This document shows, one piece after another, positions 59,501 through 64,000 of a stretch of 64,000 nt of DNA; position 1 is the first letter of the stretch; every line of letters starts with the position of its first letter. The position numbers and the translations under genes were made by a program. The stretch covers positions 11,828,000 through 11,891,999 of the forward strand of contig CM068549.1 in assembly GCA_035048495.1 (NCBI GenBank), given 5' to 3'. The notes beneath the pieces were generated by a model. That model was not told the origin of the DNA. It ran no database searches and saw nothing but the letters and a program-made list of their open reading frames with translations. This DNA comes from Euptelea pleiosperma (lineage: Eukaryota > Streptophyta > Magnoliopsida > Ranunculales > Eupteleaceae).

Positions 59501-60973
59501 GTCTCAGCCGAAACGAAACAAAATTTTGAATCATGGTCTTAATTAAACACAAGGTCTTACCATGTGAAAACTGATGTAGAAGACACCATACGACATATTT
59601 CCATGCATGCATTTAATAGTTTCTTCGGGAAACCAAACTTAACATTAGTTAAAAAAAAATTCAAGTTTGGTTTCATGAAGACTTTCATGTTGAAATTTGT
59701 TCCCCTCCATCTTCTATAAGGCATATCTTGCTGTGAAAGTATTTGTTGTATCCTAACATCAAAATCCCTCGGTGGATGATTGCAGGAGTTATTTGGATGG
59801 ATGTAACGGTGATGGATGATGTGTTGCCTGAGGCTGCTCTCCCCAAACTTTCGCTGGAGGTCTTCCTCCTTATTTCTATTCATTTGATTTACTAGTGATG
59901 GTTATTGGGGATAACAAATCTCAGAATCTTGAAACAATATATTTGTGCCTTATATTTCAAGATGCTTATATTTCCAATCTGAACTTCTGTTGCTCTGTTA
60001 TATGTTAGTTGAAAATGTAGATTGTATTTCCAAATAGCGTCTTTCCCTTCAGTAGAAACTACAAACAAAGCATTATGTTTGTGCCATCTACTTCAAGATG
60101 CTTGTCTTTCCAATTCCGAACTTCTGGTATATGCTTGTTGAAATTTAGGCTAATTCTCCTAACTCTTTCCTTTGAATGATATCCAAGTGTCCATATTTTC
60201 CATATTTTCCACCTTTCTTTATATTTTGTTTTGGTACTTGGGTTTTAGCACTACATTTCATCCAATACTTACATTACAAATGCACTGAAATACAACACAT
60301 TCATGTCTAAAGTTGAAGTTTGATTGTACTATGCTAATGAGCTTTATATGTTTTCAGGCTGCACATGGTGCTATCAAGCAATATGTTTCAAGCACATTTT
60401 CTCATCTTCTCCAGGATGTCTCAGGTGATTCTTCTAGTTATAGTTTCAGAGCAATGCATGCATGCATTTATTCAGTGCTTCCTGCTGTTCATTGATGGCA
60501 ATGGTAGTCATACTAGAGGAAAGAATTTACATTGGCATAATCTCTTTGGAAGCAATTGAAGGATTTGGAACAAATTTTATCATTTGATTCATCGTCATCA
60601 TCTTCAAACTGCAACCCTAACTATTTGGTTTCAGCTATCCTGGATCATATCCTCCATTAGTGTGGTCCTTCAAAGTTCTCACTACTTCAAATCAATATTT
60701 TAATTTGATTGGAGATACTTATTCATAAAGAAAAACACATGAAAGATAGTTTTCTCTGCATAACCATCTCCTTAGTCAAAGTATGTTTGCATGTAATCCA
60801 TTTATCCTTAGAATAAATCAATGTTCTGAAGTAGAATTTTGTTTAAACTGACAGAAGCCCTCGTAACAATCCAAACTAAGCCAAAGGAAGGGATAGAGGA
60901 AAAAGGTTCTTTGCAGGTTTCCTTGGAGGGCAGTAAAAAAGCGGTTATTCAAGGCAGCATGGATGTCTTACTG
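20580..60973 (+). CDS. VPS51: VPS51, GARP/EARP tethering complex subunit (exons 1-13, 3' part missing)
   Basis: VPS51 is the small subunit of the GARP and EARP complexes that tether endosome-derived vesicles at the Golgi or recycling endosome; the Arabidopsis homologue is UNHINGED. Exons joined by frame and GT/AG sites: 20580-20762, 34409-34548, 35498-35552, 35640-35747, 38579-38677, 38818-38895, 54901-54978, 55221-55388, 56535-56635, 56766-56833, 59786-59859, 60358-60424, 60855-60973. They total 1338 bases, 446 codons, with no stop. Residues 1-60 hold [18 protein letters not shown] and [10 protein letters not shown]; exons 2-4 hold [20 protein letters not shown] and [19 protein letters not shown], the Vps51 N-terminal coiled-coil region; exon 11 gives [11 protein letters not shown]. 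All match the plant family closely. The family is usually near 780 residues, so the C-terminal exons should lie past 64000. Introns 1 (13.6 kb) and 6 (16.0 kb) are swollen by transposons. No broken exon is seen. Confidence 0.93.
21104..21208. mobile_element. Tourist-like MITE in VPS51 intron 1
   Basis: A 105-bp element with terminal inverted repeats of about 28 bases (GGGCCAGTTTGGATTGTCAT left; the complement of ATGGTGATCCAAACGGGCA right, some mismatches). It is flanked by TTA on both sides (21101-21103 and 21209-21211). A TTA duplication plus GGGCC-type ends fits the PIF/Harbinger group. It is non-coding. Confidence 0.75.
21290..24890 (-). mobile_element. Degenerate L1-type LINE, minus strand
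   Basis: The run of T at about 21291-21303 is the element's poly(A) tail, so the 3' end is on the left. From right to left on the minus strand: [19 protein letters not shown] (endonuclease-RT linker, about 24590-24650), [17 protein letters not shown] (RT, about 23984), [19 protein letters not shown] (RT thumb, about 22740), and [14 protein letters not shown] with [10 protein letters not shown] (zinc-binding domain, about 21910). The 5' part, with most of the endonuclease and ORF1, is missing beyond about 24890. Many stops and shifts are present. It is interrupted by plus-strand LINE tails at 22750-23292. Confidence 0.8.
22750..23292 (+). mobile_element. Nested plus-strand LINE 3' tails
   Basis: The plus strand gives [18 protein letters not shown] then [11 protein letters not shown]. 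This matches [18 protein letters not shown] of the LINE end at 53520-54212, so it is the C-terminal end of an L1-type ORF2 in the opposite orientation to its host LINE. A second tail-like segment (GGTCACCTCGACCTCC near 23209) ends in a run of A at 23284-23293. It splits the minus-strand reverse transcriptase between the DPVIERF and ASWKSMYLSK-type segments. Confidence 0.6.
24891..25612. other. Unassigned intron DNA
   Basis: AT-rich DNA with a CT-rich patch near 24930-24970 and short CTCTCTCT runs near 25285. GT-rich words near 25370-25420 (a run of eight G) resemble retroelement leader DNA, but nothing can be assigned. Confidence 0.4.
25613..26645 (+). pseudogene. LINE ORF1-like fragment with DUF4283-type domain
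   Basis: Frame-shifted pieces read in order: [58 protein letters not shown], and then [20 protein letters not shown] with [20 protein letters not shown]. The last part matches the DUF4283 region of plant LINE ORF1 proteins (a nucleic-acid-binding gag-like protein). A stop interrupts [13 protein letters not shown]. At about 26640 the reading passes without a frame change into copia gag. A similar N-terminal region is present at 62515-62830. Confidence 0.6.
26646..30729 (+). pseudogene. Copia gag-pol, multiply frameshifted
   Basis: Gag begins [11 protein letters not shown] and includes [20 protein letters not shown]. The knuckle at 27269-27310 is C-X2-C-X4-H-X4-C ([14 protein letters not shown]). 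Protease has [14 protein letters not shown] near 27580. Pre-integrase [10 protein letters not shown] is at about 27980; integrase [10 protein letters not shown] is at about 28160. Reverse transcriptase pieces are [14 protein letters not shown] (29340), [18 protein letters not shown] (29630) and the catalytic [10 protein letters not shown] (29790). RNase H has [16 protein letters not shown] (30275) and [13 protein letters not shown] (30500). At least four frameshifts and several stops inactivate it. Confidence 0.85.
30737..31039 (+). repeat. Copia 3' LTR, 303 bp
   Basis: Starts CGTTGGAG directly after the polypurine tract, where TGTTGGAG is expected, so the terminal T seems mutated. It ends TACAACA at 31039. 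A TATA-like TATATATA lies at 30900-30907. Upstream of it is a dense set of G-box sites (see the separate entry). A CT-rich leader follows. Confidence 0.7.
30794..30870. promoter_or_regulatory. G-box palindrome cluster in the copia LTR
   Basis: CCCACGTGGG lies at 30794-30803. A perfect 20-bp palindrome, CACTATTCACGTGAATAGTG, lies at 30821-30840. Two more copies of the half CACGTGAATAGTG/CGTGTGAATAGTG follow directly. CACGTG is the core bound by plant bZIP and bHLH factors. The cluster sits about 30-110 bases before the TATA-like word, as an enhancer would. Confidence 0.6.
31040..31721. other. Unassigned intron DNA left of the fold-back element
   Basis: Contains TTTAGGGTTT-type words and a stretch near 31590-31630 (CAAAGATTACAACC) of the kind seen in retroelement LTRs. 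The fold-back element splits it from similar DNA after 33080. No coding region was found. Confidence 0.4.
31722..33080. mobile_element. Fold-back element with ~300-bp inverted repeats
   Basis: The left arm (about 31722-32030) begins GGAAATTTTTGACATACCCC. The right arm (about 32750-33080) ends in its complement, GGGGGTTTGTCAAAAATTTCC. The arms match across their length with substitutions and small indels: GACTCCAGTAGGTTGG, CAAGGGTTTGG and GAAAAAGCTGA have partners. The 720-bp centre is unrelated and non-coding. Long imperfect inverted repeats suggest a Mutator-type non-autonomous element, but the target duplication is not clear. A second arm of this family starts near 63575. Confidence 0.7.
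33081..34408. other. End of VPS51 intron 1
   Basis: AT-rich, with a short tandem duplication near 33670-33770 (AACTGGTATAAA-type units). No coding or element signature was recognised before the exon 2 acceptor ATATGCAG. Confidence 0.5.
36285..37929 (-). mobile_element. Minus-strand SIRE-like copia fragment: primer site and LTR
   Basis: On the minus strand, 36298-36285 reads TGGTGTCAGAGCAG, a Met-tRNA-type primer site with small changes. The LTR runs from 36301 (TGAAAGTTTG on plus) to about 37929 (ATTGTTACA on plus). It has CAATCGATTGG motifs at about 37240-37335. The internal part left of the primer site is only about 100 bases long before unrelated intron DNA, so the element is badly truncated. 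A 361-bp MITE is inserted in the LTR. It lies in VPS51 intron 4. Confidence 0.65.
37409..37769. mobile_element. 361-bp MITE with ~75-bp inverted repeats
   Basis: The left end reads TACCCATTTCTTACATCC..., continuing through CCCGAGAGTGGGGCCCACAT to GACAATCCAACC. The right end is its near-perfect complement. The flanks carry TCTAGA on both sides (37403-37408 and 37772-37777), but the exact target duplication is ambiguous by one or two bases. It is non-coding. Its host LTR sequence continues on either side. Confidence 0.8.
38896..40290. other. Left part of VPS51 intron 6
   Basis: Around 39200-39620 GGTGAGGATGATCTCCC-like words recur in both orientations, perhaps a decayed MITE. 39640-39760 is rich in GAGGCTTATGCC/AGGCGCGCAAGGCTT words. 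A related piece, TCGAGGCTTACCCCTTGCAA, lies right of the gypsy element at 51928, so the gypsy insertion may have split an older repeat. Confidence 0.45.
40296..41697 (-). repeat. Gypsy LTR, 3' in element orientation (1402 bp)
   Basis: Differs from the other LTR by exactly 58 bases in length, which is one repeat unit: it has four copies of a 58-bp unit (about 41036-41268) against three. Only about seven substitutions were counted by eye. The corresponding TATA sequence (GTATAAATAT on minus) is at 40580-40589. Confidence 0.92.
41036..41268. repeat. Four 58-bp tandem units in the gypsy LTR
   Basis: The unit runs from TTCCCGGGATGATATACTTG through GTTGCCAGGATGAGTTCCCG to a TGTTTGGAG end, 58 bases. 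The partner LTR has three units. The units form a false open frame on the minus strand that has no protein meaning. Confidence 0.9.
41698..41712 (-). other. Polypurine tract
   Basis: On the minus strand CAAAAAGGGGGGCGA lies directly before the 3' LTR. It is placed and composed as the plus-strand primer for reverse transcription. Confidence 0.85.
42028..42070 (+). promoter_or_regulatory. TATA box for the antisense ORF
   Basis: GCCTATAAAAGG at 42031-42042 is a strong plant TATA box on the plus strand, opposite to gag-pol. A start of transcription about 30 bases on would fall near 42065. The antisense frame is open from 42016 onward. Confidence 0.55.
42071..44012 (+). CDS. Spliced antisense ORF (aORF) of the gypsy element
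   Basis: A plus-strand gene inside the minus-strand element, between its 3' LTR and the pol end. Exons by frame: up to 42585 (open from 42016), 42657-43319 and 43395-44012 (stop TGA). The introns are 71 and 75 bases, with donors GAG|GTATCT and GAG|GTAATA and acceptors TGTGCAG and GTCTGCAG, all in phase 0. The protein has a low-complexity N-terminus, a basic KKKRR patch in exon 2, a Pro/Ser-rich middle, and a long Ala/Glu/Lys coiled coil in exon 3 ([15 protein letters not shown] to [17 protein letters not shown]). No in-frame ATG occurs in exon 1, so translation may start at 42657 ([10 protein letters not shown]), or the upstream start is lost. Antisense ORFs are known in Tat elements; their function is not established. 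Confidence 0.65.
44243..44907. repeat. 93-bp tandem repeat array
   Basis: Seven full units plus a partial eighth. Unit starts (GACTTTGTAATCGACGTGAA) are at 44243, 44336, 44429, 44522, 44615, 44708, 44801 and 44894. The units differ by only a few bases (ATCACC/ATCTCT/ATCTCC). The array sits exactly between the ends of two convergent genes, the aORF (stop at 44012) and pol (stop at 44945). Confidence 0.95.
44945..48307 (-). CDS. Gypsy pol: RT, RNase H, second RNase H, integrase
   Basis: From the first ATG (48244) it is 1099 residues; the frame is open from the UAG at 48308. Reverse transcriptase covers about 130-300, with [11 protein letters not shown] and catalytic YIDD (232-235). The Ty3-type RNase H (about 370-490) reads [14 protein letters not shown] and lacks the usual acidic start. 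A second, extra RNase H (about 525-650) has intact [29 protein letters not shown] and HADALA. Integrase has an HHCC finger (H752, H759, C790, C793) and D822, D882, E918, a DD35E spacing. No chromodomain is seen at the C-terminus (ends AFNMRIFYQ). Pol is probably made by stop-codon readthrough from gag-protease. It copies the element RNA and inserts the DNA. Confidence 0.93.
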   Translation of the reverse strand, partial: QSERIPASLEQTALSREDDNDMIEQRTSPAVEETDQVNLGSKEDPKYTYIGAGLSVEEKISYTDFLKSYMDVFAWSFNDMPGISPDISCHRLQVNRDHLPVKQRPRRIAPEKQQAVQEEIDKLLEAGFICEVNNAQWLANIVAVPKKNGKIRVCIDFTHLNKACPKDPYPLPRIDQLVDATSGYEILSFMDGYSGYNQIPLYEPDQEMTAFTTDRGVFCYRVMPFGLKNAGATYQRLVNKMFHDMIGVTMEVYIDDMMVKTRTRELHLSDLGKTFDRLREYQMKLNPAKCVFGVTSGKFLGYLITRRGIEANPDQIRALTDMPSPKNRKEVQKLAGRIAALNRFIARSSDRCRPLFRLLKKNGRFDWTEECDEAFQKLKHYLSQPPILSKPDQGEPLGLYLATTDESISAVLFRELDREERPVYFTSKTLIGAEARYATIEKAALALIYASRRLKPYFEGRTITVYTEHPLKSILGKIDLSGRMAKWAIYLAQYDIQFSPRTSEKGHALAGFLADFPVQDVADIGGEDREVLPLPEMPEMLNPKTGWRLFTDGSANENGSGIGVVLVTPENTRLEKFVKLGFVASNNEAEYEAMISGLKTALDLGIKDITVYTDSQLVVSQFAGTYLARDERMAAYLDIVQHLAERFGNIKIYQLPRMENRHADALAYLSAMMGGTESRTITVDYQEFPSIHSPIEVYLAPVEVEHEPSWMDDFRRYLQHGELPSGRDAAKRIKRLGRRYIMVGQDLYRKSAMGPLLKCLTPRESQQVLLEIHAGECGNHSGARTLAHKALSQGYFWPYMQKDAKLLVKKCEKCQKYSPLIKVPAEELHPVFSPWPFAKWGLDIMGPFPTAPGNVRFLLVATDYFTKWIEAVPLVQVQSSHVKRFLWENIICRFGIPEEIVTDNGTQFDSTEVKALCQALNIKKRLSAPRYPQSNGLAERANRVILENLKKRLDRAKGKWAEELSGVLWAYRTTPRRTTGESPFSLAYGSEAVIPTEVVVPTSRNQAVNTGQNEEILARDNDLLEERREQAVVRLANYQQTIKRSYDRRVRRRTFKVGDLVLRKVFDNTREPGSGKLGANWEGPYLIDRIGQNGAYYLKTQDGDVFERPWNAFNMRIFYQ
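48300..48316 (-). promoter_or_regulatory. Gag-pol readthrough site UAG CAG UCA
   Basis: On the minus strand AAA TAG CAG TCA joins gag-protease to pol in one frame: 21 sense codons lie between the UAG and the first pol ATG. UAG followed by CAR-YYA is the known leaky-stop context of tobacco mosaic virus type, also found between gag and pol of some LTR elements. Confidence 0.7.
48308..50500 (-). CDS. Gypsy gag-protease polyprotein
   Basis: 730 residues. A coiled-coil N-terminus ([11 protein letters not shown] at about 45-55) and an Arg/Ser-rich linker are followed by the retrotransposon gag core at about 190-330 ([22 protein letters not shown]). The zinc knuckle is a C-X2-H-X4-H-X4-C variant (C438, H441, H446, C451; [14 protein letters not shown]), common in Tat gag proteins. 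An aspartic protease follows at about 585-680, with active site [13 protein letters not shown] (D590). The protein ends in VVTEK before UAG. Gag builds the virus-like particle; the protease processes the polyprotein. The start ATG at 50500 is the first in frame, 44 bases after the primer site. Confidence 0.93.
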   Translation of the reverse strand: MVDTRRTGLRSGREKNPTSDLRDAITEGRRARELDNQQKMIAQLREENEELKQRMTAERTGGYISGTAGHSHHEKSHFHSDRSNSEESVLRNPRSRRGDSQIPLPEKRHKAESSCQRSSDHIQPETRKQIADLVAEMMGKKETLADKMTAMATRIPRDSPFTEEIQGYRAPKSFSYPKFSIFTGETDPVNHILRFRKAMTMWEFQDELLCRMFPSTLSDDALIWFNQITPRTISDFTKLSTLFITRYSCNRLHKNDVDVLFNVHCDQKETLRDFTKRFRTLMTTVEDCDDKHAVTAFRKALSTSSGLYMSLTKNRPVSMEALFLRVEKYSKLENDTLQRGQGVAISVNEVKKAPTSSKISKGKQKAAIEIITAAEIPVKIPEKSGSTGQYPRREKRIFTSLNKTVSQIFDLIKNEKYLQYPRPMRPDLKGDRDMNLFCAFHQEAGHITNKCWALKHKIEDLINQGFLQQFIASTTGAVAGAEVLKKDKNPVKQQERGLVIDVIHGGGRQLSRGETERVDRIKIRKVEHLNEILHLSMGPRITDPVEMMESTDAAIFFSDKDLVGVDHPHSDALVLTLPVGNYEVKRLLIDPGSSAEILFAEAYRKMGFNPSDLIQSNVPLVGFNGQREYAMGKIILPVKTGPITSMVEFLVLDTPSPYNGILGRGWIHEVKGVPSTYHQLFRFPTAHGIMELKGDQAISAKCYAMALKSKQVPIQEDHHGKGTSSVVTEK
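50544..50561 (-). other. Primer-binding site
   Basis: On the minus strand TGGCGCCGTCTGTGGGAA starts five bases after the 5' LTR. TGG plus GC-rich sequence is complementary to a tRNA 3' end. The tRNA identity (Asp or Arg class in related elements) cannot be settled without a tRNA set. Confidence 0.8.
50567..51910 (-). repeat. Gypsy LTR, 5' in element orientation (1344 bp)
   Basis: In element orientation the TATA box GGTATAAATATGAG lies at about 50848-50861, so U3 is about 1050 bases long. Three 58-bp repeat units (about 51298-51471), each with two CCCGGGATGA words, lie some 440-610 bases upstream of the TATA box. A G-box (ACACGTGGC) is at about 51726. The LTR is followed by the primer site. 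Confidence 0.92.
51916..53319. other. Right part of VPS51 intron 6 after the gypsy element
   Basis: Begins with the probable continuation of an older repeat (TCGAGGCTTACCCCTTGCAA). A short direct repeat, GAAAACAGGCTTA(C/T)(T/C)C, occurs at about 52275 and 52335. Otherwise AT-rich without signatures. Confidence 0.4.
53320..53533. mobile_element. Probable ~210-bp MITE
   Basis: The left end AAAAAGGTCCATGTGTTTGC and the right end GCGAACATGTGGGACCTTTTT are inverted repeats, and the arms extend inward through CCTCACCCTCTCTCTCCATG and its partner CATGGAGAGAGGTGAGG. Mismatches are present. No clear target duplication was found. Confidence 0.5.
53520..54212 (+). mobile_element. 5'-truncated L1-type LINE, 3' end
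   Basis: The frame from about 53522 to 53983 gives [38 protein letters not shown] and [17 protein letters not shown], the zinc-binding domain near the end of plant L1 ORF2. It is followed by an untranslated tail and a poly(A) run at 54196-54212. It has one open frame over about 150 codons, so it is younger than the intron 1 copies. Same orientation as VPS51. Confidence 0.8.
55389..56534. other. VPS51 intron 8
   Basis: AT-rich. Holds a tandem duplication of about 46 bases near 55766-55857 (TTCTGGT(T/C)CTTCATTA, then GGAGATTGACTTGCTTT); each copy ends in TAACAGATT, which looks like a splice acceptor. No element or gene was recognised. Confidence 0.6.
57054..58145 (-). mobile_element. Non-autonomous Helitron, 1.09 kb
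   Basis: On the minus strand it starts TCTATTCTACTTATTAATGG after A and ends GACGTCCCTCTAG before T. The hairpin GTGCA-T-TGCAC lies about 13 bases before the end. It shares its 3' end and internal words with the 422-bp Helitron at 16596. Inside, a segment around CTTAGA(G/A)ACCACTGAC is present twice in direct order (about 57120 and 57450) and once inverted (about 57610-57690). No Rep/helicase frame. It lies in VPS51 intron 10. Confidence 0.75.
58146..59785. other. Rest of VPS51 intron 10
   Basis: Holds an AG microsatellite (58731-58759) and AT-rich DNA. GGAACGAGACG-type words occur near 59260 and, inverted or repeated, near 59480-59510, as in the remains of a repeat. No coding region was seen. 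Confidence 0.5.
58731..58759. repeat. (AG)n microsatellite
   Basis: About 14 AG units with one TG interruption; a shorter run lies at 58701-58713. Confidence 0.95.
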
Positions 60974-61439
60974 GTAAAACATGCAATACAGTTAAATGTT
61001 TTCTTGTTAAACTCAACCTCATCATACATAGATAGTTACATGATTTTCAGCTTCATTTTGCTTTTGTATAAGTGATCTTATAAAAAGCACTTTGCAGTTT
61101 CAACTGATATTTCATATCTACCAGAAAACACTATGCAGTTTCAACTGATATTTCATATCTATCAGAAAACACTATTCAAACATTTCTTGAGTACATGGAC
61201 TTTTTCTCTTGATAGGTTGTTCCTGAATATGTTCATAGGATTTTTGATTTTGTGTGAACATGTATAGCATCATTCATCATTCATCATTATTTCCTATAGT
61301 CGGTAAGAAAGGAGCCTCATTATTCCTTGTAAGTAAAATGCTCTAAAGGGATGTCTACTCATTCCTCTTTATTTTAACCAGAGAAAAATTTCATCATCAG
61401 AGCCTTATCCCAAAACAAACCATTCTCACGTCTAAGGAT
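60974..61439. other. Start of VPS51 intron 13
   Basis: A tandem duplication of about 46 bases lies at 61086-61177 (GCAGTTTCAACTGATATTTC repeated). Nothing else was recognised. No exon 14 candidate was found before 64000. Confidence 0.55.
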
Positions 61440-62286
61440 GAATGGGAATGGATTTATAACAATTTGTCAGGTTCAGCCTTCCACCATCAAGTGCTTCAGA
61501 CGGCACTAACGTTGACCATCTATGCTATATGGACTGAAAGGAACCACAGGCGCTTCAGAAATTCGTCCTCTAGCGTGAAAGCAGTTGGTGATAGGTTGAT
61601 TCTGGGTATTAGAGAGATCCTTGCTAGTTGGGAGGGCTCGATCGACGATACGGCTCGTAACAAGAACTTAGTGTTTGATTGGAACATCCTGAAACAATGT
61701 AGAAGAAGCAAAGTCAGGCAATGCAAGTGGAAACCCCCTATTTCAAGGGCAACACGGATGGCTCAAGGAAGCATGCCAATGCTGGGTTTGGAGGCATAAT
61801 GAGAAACTCTAATGGGGTGGTTTTATGTGCGTTCTCTGTGGGAGCAACTAGAAGGTCAGTCGTCTTCCATGAGCTCCAAGCTATAGAAAAAGGCCTTAGT
61901 ATCATGATAGATCAAATACAAAAAAGTTGAGGTTGGAAGTGACTCACTAAGGGCTGTTAAATGCATTCTCGACAAAGAACCCTGTCCATGGTATTGCATG
62001 AAGATTCTGAAGTCCATCAAAAATCTGAAAGGTTGTTTTAGTTGGTTTGACATTCACTATGTATATAGAGAAACTAATAGAGCCGTTGATGCTCTTTCCA
62101 CCCTATGCCATGGCGAAGATTGTATAGTTTTTGTCCCTCCTCTTCATGAGGAGTTGGACATCATAGTTCGGCAGGATGCGGAAGGTAGGATTTACACTAG
62201 GTTGTAATCTTTTTGTGAATAATAGCTGGTAGGGGTCTGCCTAACCACAGCTTAATTTCAGAAAAAAAATATATATATATATATAT
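61440..62286 (+). mobile_element. LINE 3' end with RNase H domain
   Basis: From about 61464: LTIYAIWTERNHRRFRN (end of the zinc-binding region); then, one frame over, FKGNTDGSRKHANAGFGGIMRN with FHELQAIEKGL, and finally YRETNRAVDALSTLCHG near 62060. These are the motifs of the plant-type RNase H that ends many plant L1 ORF2 proteins. At least two frameshifts separate them. The stop is near 62205, followed by an A-rich (AT)n tail at about 62263-62286. Confidence 0.75.
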
Positions 62287-62449
62287 TTGAGGCCAATGAC
62301 ATGAATTCTGTTCCTCCATTGAATTCTAACTGGAGCCATATCTTCTGTATCATAAACTTGTTTTAGCATGCCATATACTGCATAAGATCTGAAAATTAAA
62401 CATGGGGGTTAGTGCATTTATTTTATATTGAGGAACCTATTTACATTGA

Positions 62450-63516
62450 GTGCAAATGATATTGCGGACTCCTTAGCAAAAAGTAGCGTGAATAGAAAGG
62501 AATACTTTTGATCTTGAAGAAAGGGGATCTAGGGGAGTAGCCTTGAGAGTTACTGAAAGGGGAAATGGCTTCTGGACTAGGATCAATCTGCGTTCAGATG
62601 GTATGACTTGGTTGGCGAAGGTCCTCTCCGAGACTGTGTCGAGGCAGGATGGGGTTTCTTTTGTTCGAAAGCTTTGTAGGTCTAACAGTGCCTTGATCGA
62701 TGAAAAGAGGGAGAATGCTTGGGCCCATTTCTTGAGGATATCAGAAATCAATGGCTCTCCCAAAATAAGGTTTATTTGCATCTCTGAAGCAGTCTCAAAT
62801 AGAGAATGGAAAGGTATGGACATGTTCTAAAAAATTTGCTTGGAAAGTCTAATCAAGTTAGTCATAAGGAAGAACGTTGTCACCGAGACATTCTCATCCT
62901 TTTCCATTTCGACCTTTAATACAGGGAGCTTTTTGTGAATTACAGAAGTAGCAGGAGTTAGAAGGGTGAGATGGGACTTTTGCAAAATGGGCCAGGCATT
63001 CGTTTGCAGTGTATATACTAAAGAGATCTCCAGGAACTTCATTGGATGTGTAATTGCAGTGCACTTTGGATATATTCGTCTCCCATTTGGCTCGACCAGG
63101 GTTGTGTGTTTTTGCGGAATCTGAGGCCAAGAGATCAGGTTTGCAGCAGTGGTCCATTGCAAGCCTTGATAAGATTGCATTGGTGGTGGCCATCAGTGAA
63201 CAACTTATTGAAGGCCAAGTTGAAAGCAATAGATGGTTGATCTTCAGGGAGGTTGCCATTCCATTTGTGGTCTACACAAGCATTTTCAGTACTCTTGTTG
63301 AGATCAGTGGAGACTTGGAGGACATTGATGAAAAAAGACTAGAGTAAATAGACAGCCCATCACAGGATGTTTTTGGGGTCAGGTGTCATGAAAAACCGAC
63401 TGATTGGTTACTGTCAGCACCCGTTCTCTGAAGAAAAGTGGCAAAGCAAGGTTCAAGTATTTACCCAAAGAGTGTACTTAAAGTCCTTTTATTTTCAAAA
63501 AAAAAAAAAAAAAAAC
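62450..63516 (+). mobile_element. LINE ORF1-like fragment with poly(A) tail
   Basis: The frame 62515-62830 reads ERGNGFWTRINLRSDGMTWL and RKLCRSNSALIDEKRENAWA, with a CISEAVSNREWKGM end. It resembles the N-terminal region of DUF4283-type LINE ORF1 proteins (compare 25613-26100). A broken continuation leads to SLDKIALVVAISEQLIEG and ISGDLEDIDEKRLE, ending at 63347. A run of about 19 A at 63499-63516 suggests retroposition of an RNA that ended here. Family assignment is tentative. Confidence 0.5.
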
Positions 63517-63574
63517 CAGGAGCAAGGTATTGAATGTCCATAATTTTGTGAGATATTTTACACATGCAATATAA

Positions 63575-64000
63575 TATAGAGAATTTTGACATACCCCCCT
63601 ATTTTATCTCTAAAATTTGACATACCCCCTACAATTTGGAAAAGCTGACATACCCCCTATGACTTGGTCCACTGTCATTTGACCAGTGTTGACCCGAGTT
63701 GACCACTAATTTTTTTATTCAAGGACAAAATTGCCCTTGTCTTCAACCTTGGAACAAGGGTTTGGACTAAAACCGTAACCCCAAATCAAACGGCTATGGT
63801 GGACAGTCAGCCAAAAATGGATTAGCCGCCCATCACCGACGACAAACCTACTAGAGTCTCATGGCCGGTCGTCCACCACTCTGGCGACAATTTAAGAGAT
63901 GAGTATCTTTGCTCAAAAATTGTTGACATGACTCGGACTTAAGAAACGTAGTTGTTTATAGTACATCTTGTAACCCCCTTCATCTCCAGTCCTTGAAATA
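63575..64000. mobile_element. Left arm of a second fold-back element (runs off the window)
   Basis: GAGAATTTTGACATACCCCC and the following 300 bases match the left arm at 31722-32030 in order: GGAAAAGCTGACATACCCCC, CAAGGGTTTGGA and CCGCCCATCACCG. The partner arm should lie beyond 64000. Confidence 0.65.

Noticed and set aside
63054..63347. Candidate VPS51 exon 14 (97-codon frame)
   Set aside because: The sequence does not resemble the VPS51 C-terminal region and lies next to a poly(A) tail in LINE-like DNA.

Overview
This window looks like nuclear DNA of a flowering plant. It holds the first 13 coding exons of one conserved gene, VPS51, a subunit of the GARP/EARP vesicle-tethering complexes. 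Almost everything else is transposable-element DNA. The species cannot be read from the sequence. The mix of elements (SIRE-like Ty1/copia, Tat-type Ty3/gypsy, DUF4283-type LINEs, Helitrons, MITEs) is general for angiosperms with large introns. No tRNA, rRNA, CRISPR array or second host gene was recognised.

Layout. 1-5440: 3' part of a plus-strand SIRE-like copia element, with a broken extra ORF (2038-3388) and its 3' LTR. 5693-13960: gene-free, pyrimidine-rich repeat DNA with a duplicated 0.52-kb module, CTT microsatellites and many copies of a palindrome built on CCGGAGTTGCAG. 14199-16400: two minus-strand copia fragments (gag start, primer-binding site, LTR). 16596-17062: a short Helitron and the end of another. 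20580-60973: VPS51 on the plus strand. I joined 13 exons by frame and GT/AG splice sites, giving 446 codons; the C-terminal exons lie beyond 64000.

Intron 1 (13.6 kb) holds a Tourist-like MITE, a minus-strand LINE split by plus-strand LINE tails, a LINE-ORF1/copia chimera with a copia 3' LTR, and a fold-back element with about 300-bp inverted repeats. Intron 4 holds a copia LTR with a 361-bp MITE inside it. Intron 6 (16.0 kb) holds a complete, young Tat-type gypsy element (40296-51910) and a LINE 3' end. Intron 10 holds a 1.09-kb Helitron. Intron 13 holds a LINE RNase H tail, a LINE ORF1 fragment and one arm of a second fold-back element.

The gypsy element is the most informative part. It has near-identical LTRs with a perfect 5-bp target duplication, a primer-binding site and a polypurine tract. 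Gag-protease and pol ORFs are open and separated only by an in-frame UAG in a CAR-YYA readthrough context. Pol carries two RNase H domains. A spliced antisense ORF lies downstream of pol with its own TATA box, and a 93-bp tandem array sits between the two convergent ORFs. I see no wholly new biological system; the antisense gene, the recoding site and the palindrome cluster deserve the closest look.
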